DNA of 45,576 nucleotides from a virus. Where the stretch lies: IMG/VR virus record IMGVR_UViG_3300037961_004642, positions 1-45,576 of that record, one strand, 5' to 3'. Each line of letters starts with the position of its first letter. Position 1 is the stretch's first letter. Below are positions 40,164-45,576 of this stretch, piece after piece. The notes under the pieces were generated by a model. It was not told the origin of the DNA and did not search any database. It worked only from the letters and a program-made list of their open reading frames with translations. The translations under genes were made by a program, and so were the position numbers.

Positions 40164-40207
40164 GAGGTCTTGGTAGGAGTTGCAGGGGTTCGATTCCCCT
40201 GGCCTCA
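40164..40207 (+). ncRNA. tRNA T-arm-like element without anticodon arm
   Basis: AGGGGTTCGATTCCCCT (40184-40200) is a perfect tRNA T-arm with the GGTTCGATTCC consensus. It is followed by GGCCTC, which pairs with GAGGTC at 40164-40169 (one G-U). The 14 bases between hold TTGGTAGGAG, like a D-loop. There is no anticodon arm, and no TGAGGCC that would complete a full acceptor is seen upstream. It may be a tRNA remnant, a tRNA mimic in the mRNA leader or a former attachment-site core. Confidence 0.5.
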
Positions 40208-40253
40208 CGGATCGACCGATCCAGCACCACACACACTGTAAAGGAATGATGCA

Positions 40254-40751
40254 ATGGGACTCTTTGACGATTTTGGTATCGACGCTGACGATGTGGAAGC
40301 ACCGAGCTTCTCGAACCCTGACGATGGCTTCTACGGATTCGAGATCACTGAAGGACTGATCCAGGAGGGCACGAAGAAGAAGCCTGACGACACCTTCTTC
40401 ATCATCAAGTACAACCTTGATGAAGCCGGGGAGAAGCAGGAGTGGTTTACTACTGCTCAGGACGGGGAACTCACGGAACGGGCTCTTCAGAGCCTGGGCT
40501 ACCTGAAGAACCGTCTCACCGATCTGGGCCTCGACCCGAAGAACACGGACCCGGAGGACCTCGAAGGAATCCGGGGTGTCCTCCAGCTCGTGACCACGAA
40601 GAATGCCAAGGGTGAATTCCAGAACGTCCGAAAGGTCACTCTGGAAGAAGAGCCTGAGAAGCCTGCGAAGGCGAAGCAGTCGGCCAAGAAGCCTGCTGCG
40701 AAGGCCAAGAAGGCGGTCTCTGACGACGAGAACCCGTTCGAAGACGACTGA
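40254..40751 (+). CDS. SSB-like single-stranded DNA-binding protein
   Basis: 165 residues from ATG 40254; the ribosome site AAAGGA is the end of a CTGTAAAG motif (40236). The N-terminal 110 residues are beta-rich with aromatic residues (FYGFEITEG, FFIIKYNLDE, EWFTTAQDGE), compatible with an OB fold. A Lys/Ala-rich linker follows (about 130-155), then an acidic tip DDENPFEDD. Such tips are the protein-interaction tails of SSBs. Position next to the recombinase and before the replication genes agrees. Recognition is structural in style, not by strict motif. Confidence 0.6.
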   Translation: MGLFDDFGIDADDVEAPSFSNPDDGFYGFEITEGLIQEGTKKKPDDTFFIIKYNLDEAGEKQEWFTTAQDGELTERALQSLGYLKNRLTDLGLDPKNTDPEDLEGIRGVLQLVTTKNAKGEFQNVRKVTLEEEPEKPAKAKQSAKKPAAKAKKAVSDDENPFEDD

Positions 40752-40763
40752 TCTTCACCCAAG

Positions 40764-40801
40764 GAAGAAGGCCCCGTCTTATTGGGGACGGGGCCTTCTT
40801 C
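40764..40801 (+). terminator. Strong intrinsic terminator after SSB-like gene
   Basis: Perfect 15-bp stem (40764-40778 with 40787-40801) and 8-base loop; the arm ends in CCTTCTTC, so the T-rich tail is built in. It would make the SSB-like gene the end of a transcript and keep its abundance separate from the polymerase genes. Confidence 0.85.
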
Positions 40802-40835
40802 TCGCGTGAGGCTGAGAACAGGAGGAGACCTTTAC

Positions 40836-41135
40836 ATGCCTACAATTGATATCATAGGGTATCTAGCTGAGAATTCACAAGATTTCGGCCTTCCCGACCC
40901 GAAAATCAAGCCAGATTCTTTTCTCTCTGCCGCATTGTCTATTGCCGTGGACTTGGATTCTGTCGGAGTGAAGTGTTTCATCCTGAAGCACGTTCCCCAC
41001 AACCAAATCGAATGGTCTGTCTATTTGCGCGGACATCGACACGAGGTGTGGGATGCAATGGTGAATGACGCATTGTCTTCTGCTCTTGTCGACCGTGCCA
41101 TTAGCAGAATCAACGAGGGGGCTGGTTCTGAATGA
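40836..41135 (+). CDS. Small hypothetical protein before primase-helicase
   Basis: 99 residues from ATG 40836 behind GGAGGA. Mixed alpha/beta with a beta middle (VGVKCFILKHVPHNQIEWSV) and C-terminal helix. Lower G+C than most genes. Its stop overlaps the next ATG. Function unknown. Confidence 0.6.
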   Translation: MPTIDIIGYLAENSQDFGLPDPKIKPDSFLSAALSIAVDLDSVGVKCFILKHVPHNQIEWSVYLRGHRHEVWDAMVNDALSSALVDRAISRINEGAGSE

Positions 41136-42925
41136 CCAAATCAGACGACCTCAGAGCTTTCTTCGATCAAGTCTGGAAAGACACTGAAGGATACGTCTAC
41201 CTTCCTGTAAAGGGAGTCAATGGCTTCAAGAAGTTTATGATTCCCTGGCCTCGTAAGGCAGACGCCGTAGTCAACCATGTCCTTACGTACGCCGCTGACG
41301 AAACCAGCCAGGTGTTCTACAGCCCGGCAATCTACTCCAAGCCGAAGCCGACACAGGACAATGTTCTAGGGTCCTGGTACGCCTGGTGTGACTTCGATGG
41401 GAACTTCCCTGACGAGTGGCCTGAGAACATCGCTCCGCTGCCGACAATCGAGATCCAGAGCAGTACCTCGAAGAAGAGGCACACCTATTGGGCGATGAAC
41501 GAACTCATCCCCGGCAAAAAGATAGCCGAGATCAACAAGGCGCTCGCCTATGCTCTTGAGGCCGACCTGTCGGGATGGGATGCAAGCCAGTTCCTTCGCC
41601 CTCCGTTCACTGTCAACCGCAAATACAGCAAGCCGATCACCGCGAAGATTCTGAAGAACCGTCTTGACCGTCGCTACACTGTCGAGTCGTTCGCGCACAT
41701 CCCGAAGCCGAAAGAAGCAATCGCCTCCCACATCGAGTTGAACCAGCTTCCTTCTGTCGATGAAGTTCTCGCAGAAGCCAAGTGGGACGGTGAACTGCTG
41801 AAGCTCTTCCGTACCTCGGGGGACGAGATGCAGCGAGCAGGGCGCGACCGTTCCGGTGCGCTCCAGAGGCTGGCGTATGAGGGTGCGGAGCACGGATGGT
41901 CCGATGAGCAGATCATGGTCACGCTCACGGACGCTGACGACCGCTGGGGGAAGTACGTAGGCAGGAACAATCGCAAGAAGATCCTTGTCGACCTCATCAA
42001 CCGGGCCAGGCAGAAGGTCGGCTATGAGCCGACAGCAGAGCTAGAGGGACTGGCTAAGGCCCTTACTAAGTCTCCTGTCGAAGAGGACGATGACCAGATT
42101 CTTTTCTCTGTCGATGAACTGGCCACGCTCAAAGGAATTGAGGACTGGCTGGTAGGCGATCTTCTCACTCCTCGTGGCATGGGACTTTTCACTGGGCGAC
42201 CCGGAGTCGGGAAGACGCAGGCTAGTTTCCAGTTGGCTGCTGATCTTGCGTCAGGGCGACAGAGCTTCCTTTCCCGTGATCTTCCCGGCAAGCCGACTCG
42301 TGTGCTGTACCTCAGTTTGGAGATGAACAAGCATCAGCTTCCGCACATCGCCAAGCCACTGAGTGAGCGGTACCCCGATCTGGTGCAAGACAACCTTATG
42401 GTCTACGCCAAGGGGGAACGTCTCCCTTTGGATCAAGACAGCGGGCAGAACTACTTTGAAGTCCTCGTTGACAAGTTCAAGCCGAAAGTGGTGTTTGTCG
42501 ACTCGCTGAGCCACATGGTGGCTGCTGATCTGACCAGCGATAACGAGATGAAGGAAGCATTTGAGTTCCTTCAGCGTGCACGAAACCAATTCGACTTCGG
42601 GCTCATCATCGTGCATCACCACAGGAAGAAAGCGAATGATGCCGCGAGTCGGAAGAACCCGAACAGCCTCAGCGATGTGTACGGCTCGTTCTACATCACC
42701 GCTGCTGTCGACTTCGTGCTCGACCTAGAAGTCCTCGCATCTGACGTTGATGAGGGAACGATCACAATGTCTTTGTTGAAGAACAGGTATGCGCCAATTC
42801 CTGAGCCGACAAAGATATCCCGGAACAACAAGTTGCATTTCGAAATCACTGAAGACATGGTGAAACATTTCACAGAGAGAGGGGGAGACGATGACGACGA
42901 CAATTCCCCGAGTCTCGGTCTCTGA
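41132..42925 (+). CDS. Primase-polymerase / RepA-type helicase fusion
   Basis: 597 residues. The N-terminal domain has archaeo-eukaryotic primase features: WCDFDG (D87, D89), a KKRHTYW motif (H117) and GWDASQFLRPPFTVNRKY (D150). A linker with a helical PriCT-like segment (about 225-300) follows. The C-terminal domain is a RecA-fold helicase: TGRPGVGKTQ near 353-362, KVVFVDSLSH near 452-461, and IIVHHHRKK near 493. The protein should both start DNA strands and unwind the fork. ATG 41132 overlaps the preceding stop, and the end overlaps the polymerase gene by 35 bases. It has a CTGTAAAG site (41205). Confidence 0.8.
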   Translation: MTKSDDLRAFFDQVWKDTEGYVYLPVKGVNGFKKFMIPWPRKADAVVNHVLTYAADETSQVFYSPAIYSKPKPTQDNVLGSWYAWCDFDGNFPDEWPENIAPLPTIEIQSSTSKKRHTYWAMNELIPGKKIAEINKALAYALEADLSGWDASQFLRPPFTVNRKYSKPITAKILKNRLDRRYTVESFAHIPKPKEAIASHIELNQLPSVDEVLAEAKWDGELLKLFRTSGDEMQRAGRDRSGALQRLAYEGAEHGWSDEQIMVTLTDADDRWGKYVGRNNRKKILVDLINRARQKVGYEPTAELEGLAKALTKSPVEEDDDQILFSVDELATLKGIEDWLVGDLLTPRGMGLFTGRPGVGKTQASFQLAADLASGRQSFLSRDLPGKPTRVLYLSLEMNKHQLPHIAKPLSERYPDLVQDNLMVYAKGERLPLDQDSGQNYFEVLVDKFKPKVVFVDSLSHMVAADLTSDNEMKEAFEFLQRARNQFDFGLIIVHHHRKKANDAASRKNPNSLSDVYGSFYITAAVDFVLDLEVLASDVDEGTITMSLLKNRYAPIPEPTKISRNNKLHFEITEDMVKHFTERGGDDDDDNSPSLGL

Positions 42926-44741
42926 ATTCCTGGATTGGTTGTACCGTCACCCGGATCAGCCATTGGCAGTTGACACAGAGACAAGAGGCGTAGACGACCC
43001 CTCACTGGGGCTTCGAGTTGACGACAATAGAGCCATTTGTATTGGCATCTCGTTCAGCACACGCATCAAAGGAAAGATGCAGTCTGCATACGTTCCGACA
43101 GCACATGTGATCGGAAAGAATGCAGACGAGAAGACAATCTCTCGCCTGAAATACGTGCTCAAACAGGGCAGACCGCTGATCTATGCGAACTGCCAATTCG
43201 ACATGCTCAGCCTGGAAACACTGGGTATTCGGGTGTCGGAAATGCCTTTCTACGACATTCAGACAATGGCCAATCTGGTGCGTGAAGACTGGCCCATAAT
43301 GAAAAGCCTTGACATGCTCGCCACCGTCTATCTTGGGGATGACGAAGGAAAGATCAAGGAATGGGATTATGTCGAATACGAGGAGATGAAGAACGGCAAA
43401 CTTCGTCTCCGAAAAGAGTCGACACTGGACTGGCAGAAGAAGAATGGGTGGCCGACAGCCACACCTGAGATGATCTACGACTATGCCTGTGTCGACACAG
43501 ACCAGACATATCGCATATGGGAAGCGCTCATGCGACACCCGAATTGGAAAGAACAGCCGAAGGATCTGTGGGACAACAAGCAGAAACTGATCCGAGTCCT
43601 CGTGGAGATGAAGCGGAGAGGTATCCGGGTAGACACAGAACTAGCCCACGAACTGGAGCTTGAGGGCACGGCTGTAAAGGAAGAACTGCTCAAGCGGCTG
43701 GGAGGGCTGAATCCTAGTTCTGTAAAGGATGCCCCGAAAATCTTCCTGGAGAAGCTGGAACTGCCTGTCCTGAAGAGGACTCCGAAAGAGGCCCCGAGCT
43801 TCACGAAGGCAGTGTTGGAAGAATACGACATGATCCTCTCCAACCGAGAAGGCCCTCAGCCTCCCGAGGTGGGATACGTCAAGGCATGGCGGGGCTGGAC
43901 AACAGCGATGGGGCTTTTGCTTCGCCCATATCAGGAGCGGGTTTCGCCGGATGGAAGACTGAGAACCAGCTACACCACGCATGTCACTTCGACAGGGAGG
44001 TTGTCAGCGCGAGAGCCGAACCTTCAGCAGATATCGAAGGAGGGCGGGAGCCCCTGGAACAACCGGGTGAAGAAGTGCTTCCTACCGAAGCCGGGCTACC
44101 GGCTTCTGTCTGCGGACTACTCTCAGCTTGAGCTTCGTTTGGCTGTCGCGTACGCACAGGAACCTGAGCTTCAAGCCATCTTCGATGAGGGACGTGACAT
44201 CTTCAGCGAGATGGCAGCAGAGATGGGATGGCCCAGGCCGAAGACGAAGAGCTTTGTCTACGCGACACAGTATGGGGGCGGGGATGCCCGAATCTCTTAC
44301 ATCTTCAACGTCAGCATCGAGCAGGCTAAGCAACTGCGAGAGAAGTTCTACCGGAAGTATCCCCGATTCAGGAAGCTCGACATGGCATGTCGGTCGAGGG
44401 TGCAGGAGACGAAGAAGCTGAAGCTCTGGTCTGGCCGCATCCGACACTTCCGTAGTGCGGAGGAGAGCTACAAGGCGATGAACGCTCTCTTGCAGGGTGG
44501 GGCAGCGGATGTGGTTGAGCGGGTCTGGGTGCATGTGATGGACGTGCTGGACAGTGAGGGCTGTCGCTGTCTTCTTCAGGTCCACGACGCTCTTGTCTTT
44601 GAGGTTCGTGAGGATCTGGTTGAGGAGTACCGGGAGAAGATCCGTGTCGTTATGGAGGACGTGAACGGTATTTGTGACCCTGGTTCGACAGAGCCGCTAT
44701 TTCCGGTGCGGTTCGCGGTCGACGTGACCGACTGGGAGTGA
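42891..44741 (+). CDS. Family A DNA polymerase with 3'-5' exonuclease
   Basis: 616 residues. Exo I LAVDTETRG (D28, E30), Exo II ANCQFDML (D104) and Exo III YDYACVDTDQT (near 197-207) indicate a live proofreading domain. Polymerase motif A SADYSQLELRL (near 407-417), motif B RPKTKSFVYATQYGGG (near 449-464) and motif C LLQVHDALVFE (near 561-571). Motif B has Phe-Val-Tyr in place of the more usual Asn-Phe-Gly part. It is the replicative enzyme. Two CTGTAAAG sites lie 48 bases apart (43672, 43720), the closest pair apart from the two at 16.6 and 35.2 kb. Confidence 0.92.
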   Translation: MTTTIPRVSVSEFLDWLYRHPDQPLAVDTETRGVDDPSLGLRVDDNRAICIGISFSTRIKGKMQSAYVPTAHVIGKNADEKTISRLKYVLKQGRPLIYANCQFDMLSLETLGIRVSEMPFYDIQTMANLVREDWPIMKSLDMLATVYLGDDEGKIKEWDYVEYEEMKNGKLRLRKESTLDWQKKNGWPTATPEMIYDYACVDTDQTYRIWEALMRHPNWKEQPKDLWDNKQKLIRVLVEMKRRGIRVDTELAHELELEGTAVKEELLKRLGGLNPSSVKDAPKIFLEKLELPVLKRTPKEAPSFTKAVLEEYDMILSNREGPQPPEVGYVKAWRGWTTAMGLLLRPYQERVSPDGRLRTSYTTHVTSTGRLSAREPNLQQISKEGGSPWNNRVKKCFLPKPGYRLLSADYSQLELRLAVAYAQEPELQAIFDEGRDIFSEMAAEMGWPRPKTKSFVYATQYGGGDARISYIFNVSIEQAKQLREKFYRKYPRFRKLDMACRSRVQETKKLKLWSGRIRHFRSAEESYKAMNALLQGGAADVVERVWVHVMDVLDSEGCRCLLQVHDALVFEVREDLVEEYREKIRVVMEDVNGICDPGSTEPLFPVRFAVDVTDWE

Positions 44742-44756
44742 TACCCTAATAGGGTA
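44742..44756 (+). promoter_or_regulatory. Perfect palindrome TACCCTA-A-TAGGGTA
   Basis: Two half-sites of the TACCCTA motif face each other around one central base, directly after the polymerase stop and 31 bases before the next start. The symmetry suggests binding of a dimeric regulator, or two overlapping divergent promoter elements. Confidence 0.55.
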
Positions 44757-44786
44757 GTTGTTGACGCTGAGAAAAGGAGATCAACC

Positions 44787-44813
44787 ATGAGACACACGAA
44801 CAGGAGCCAGTGA
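44787..44813 (+). CDS. Possible leader peptide (8 residues)
   Basis: ATG 44787 with an excellent ribosome site (AAGGAGA, six bases), ending TGA at 44811-44813, which overlaps the next ATG (TGATG). A reinitiation leader for the zinc-motif gene is a reasonable guess; too short to be called a gene with confidence. Confidence 0.35.
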   Translation: MRHTNRSQ

Positions 44814-45088
44814 TGCGAACCAACGTCGAGAAGTGCCCGTATTGCGGGCGCTACATGGCCTACCTGGACGATGCGGAGTGGGGCGAGCACTGGGTCTGCG
44901 CCCACCAGGCTGCGCACATTCTCGCTGACCCCGAAAGCTGGTCCGTCGACACAATCGCGCTCGGGCCGGATGCGATAGACAAGGATGGCGATCCGCTGTA
45001 TGGCATCGTCGGCGCACACCGCCTCACGTCCGAGCAGTTGCGCGTCGCCCTCGGGCTGGTCTCCCGACCGACCGAACGGGAGTCGTGA
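44813..45088 (+). CDS. Zinc-motif accessory protein (91 residues)
   Basis: ATG 44813 with AGGAG six bases ahead. CPYCGRYM near the N-terminus and WVCAHQAAH further on form a likely C-x-x-C / C-x-H metal site. G+C-rich. The stop overlaps the next ATG. Function unknown. Confidence 0.6.
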   Translation: MRTNVEKCPYCGRYMAYLDDAEWGEHWVCAHQAAHILADPESWSVDTIALGPDAIDKDGDPLYGIVGAHRLTSEQLRVALGLVSRPTERES

Positions 45089-45243
45089 TGGCCGCCCCGC
45101 TCGAAATCGAGATCCTCAGATACCTCACCGAGAACTGGTCCGACCGCATCGACCGCATCGACCGCATCGTTCTCGCGGCGGGCCTAGCGAGCGCGCTCCA
45201 ACCGACCGCTCCGTCACCAGACCCCGAGAGGAACGAGACATGA
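45088..45243 (+). CDS. Small protein with triple Asp-Arg-Ile repeat (51 residues)
   Basis: ATG 45088 (TGATG overlap). It contains three tandem copies of the 9-mer GACCGCATC, giving DRIDRIDRI in a predicted helix, a recent slippage expansion. Function unknown. The end overlaps the next ATG (ATGA). Confidence 0.55.
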   Translation: MAAPLEIEILRYLTENWSDRIDRIDRIVLAAGLASALQPTAPSPDPERNET

Positions 45244-45530
45244 GCGAACGAATAGCGATACCCGGCGGTGGATCGTGGGTTCGACCGGCACTCGAAAGCG
45301 ACGACGAGTATGGACTCGGGTGGAAGCTGCGTTACTCCCCCGACGCCATCAGTCGCGCGGACCAGATCGCCCTCGCTGAGATCGTGGACGCCTACGGTTA
45401 CCTGCTGCTCAAAACCACCCGCGATCAGCGCGACCGAATCTGCCGAGGCATCCGCGTTCGGATGCAGTCAGGCACTGAACCGCCCCCCGAGGCTGAGCAG
45501 GAGCGTGAGCATGGTTCTCCTGTCGATTGA
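45240..45530 (+). CDS. Accessory protein (96 residues)
   Basis: ATG 45240 (ATGA overlap). N-terminal GGGSWVRPALESDDEYGLGW, then helices (AISRADQIALAEIVDAYGYL) and a Glu/Pro-rich end. The last 17 codons lie in the terminal repeat and are seen again at 3-53. The gene overlaps the RuvC-like gene that follows across the junction. Function unknown. Confidence 0.6.
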   Translation: MSERIAIPGGGSWVRPALESDDEYGLGWKLRYSPDAISRADQIALAEIVDAYGYLLLKTTRDQRDRICRGIRVRMQSGTEPPPEAEQEREHGSPVD

Positions 45531-45576
45531 TCCTGGCCGATCTTTTAAGGGAGAGAAGACTATTGGATGGGCATTG
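45479..45576. repeat. Terminal direct repeat, right copy
   Basis: Identical to 2-99; see the left copy. Removing one copy gives a circular map of about 45,477 bp. Confidence 0.95.
45511..45576 (+). CDS. 5' end of the RuvC-like gene
   Basis: First 22 codons of the gene that is complete at 34-513, cut by the end of the window. Same AGGAG ribosome site and ATG. Confidence 0.8.
   Translation, partial: MVLLSIDPGRSFKGEKTIGWAL

Larger units (their letters stand above)
102..43727. repeat. Dispersed 8-mer CTGTAAAG / CTTTACAG, at least 27 copies
   Basis: CTGTAAAG on the plus strand starts at 3658, 9574, 9994, 16603, 17855, 24713, 33052, 35150, 35819, 37471, 38320, 40236, 41205, 43672 and 43720. CTTTACAG starts at 102, 2087, 2480, 5750, 7499, 7853, 16662, 21180, 25421, 27846, 35206 and 36855. 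With equal base frequencies 1.4 would be expected. In genes it is read as Val-Lys, Phe-Thr or Tyr-Ser, so selection is on DNA rather than protein. After the core, G or A then A is favoured. No copies were found at 10.0-16.6, 21.2-24.7 or 27.9-33.0 kb. Confidence 0.85.

Noticed and set aside
40131-40210. Complete tRNA gene
   Set aside because: Only the T-arm and a shortened acceptor can be formed; no anticodon arm is present and the matching 7-base 5' acceptor strand is absent upstream.
45118-45170. Functional VNTR or regulatory repeat in the 51-residue gene
   Set aside because: Only three in-frame 9-base units; simple slippage explains them.
1-45576. Temperate phage functions (integrase, excisionase, partition genes)
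   Set aside because: No tyrosine or serine recombinase motif and no ParA/ParB-like gene was seen. The HTH proteins alone do not show lysogeny.
1-45576. CRISPR array
   Set aside because: No regularly spaced 25-40 base repeats. The AAACTTTC repeats are 8 bases long and only three in number.

Overview
The window is the essentially complete genome of a tailed bacteriophage, almost certainly of an actinobacterial host. The signs are moderately high G+C, many GTG starts behind strong GGAGG-type ribosome sites, a DUF2746-like membrane protein and many tiny overlapping genes. The first and last 98 bases repeat each other (2-99 = 45479-45576). The two genes cut by the contig ends become whole when the ends are joined, so the map is circular or circularly permuted, with a unit of about 45,477 bp. 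No integrase, partition gene or convincing immunity repressor is seen, so a virulent lifestyle is the simplest reading (inference). A P22-sized portal, a 511-residue tail protein next to a small adaptor, large ejection-type proteins and no tape measure or tail tube genes point to a short-tailed (podovirus-like) particle.

There are two transcription arms. From a divergent promoter region at about 27.36-27.55 kb, the leftward arm (minus strand) runs to a 15-bp-stem bidirectional terminator at 537-579. Its order is: small early genes (27.3-25.0 kb), terminase small subunit, tail appendage protein, M23 endolysin, holin, a small conserved-looking protein, a free-standing HNH endonuclease, terminase large subunit, portal, scaffold, major capsid protein, DUF2746-like protein, pectate-lyase-like tail fibre, tail adaptor, tail protein, ejection proteins (261, 416 and 1738 residues) and a virion M15 peptidase. 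The rightward arm (plus strand) starts with about 20 tiny, mostly G+C-rich accessory genes (27.5-32.6 kb). It continues with DNA metabolism: SNF2-type helicase with an intein, HNH protein, DEDDh exonuclease, Cas4/RecB-like nuclease, Sak4-like ATPase, SSB-like protein, primase-polymerase/helicase fusion, family A DNA polymerase and, across the contig junction, a RuvC-like resolvase ending at the same terminator.

The most unusual signals are not genes. (1) The 8-mer CTGTAAAG/CTTTACAG occurs at least 27 times where about 1.4 are expected, in both orientations and several reading frames. It is missing from the tail fibre, lysis and accessory regions that look recently acquired. (2) A directional motif, TACCCTA followed by G or A, lies 10-65 bases ahead of nearly every gene that is not translationally coupled, and looks like the core of the phage's promoters. 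(3) The helicase intein has the Trp-Cys-Thr signature of class 3 inteins, a non-nucleophilic first residue (Gly) and an intact LAGLIDADG endonuclease. (4) The gap between the Sak4-like and SSB-like genes holds a near-perfect tRNA T-arm closed by a short acceptor-like stem, without an anticodon arm.
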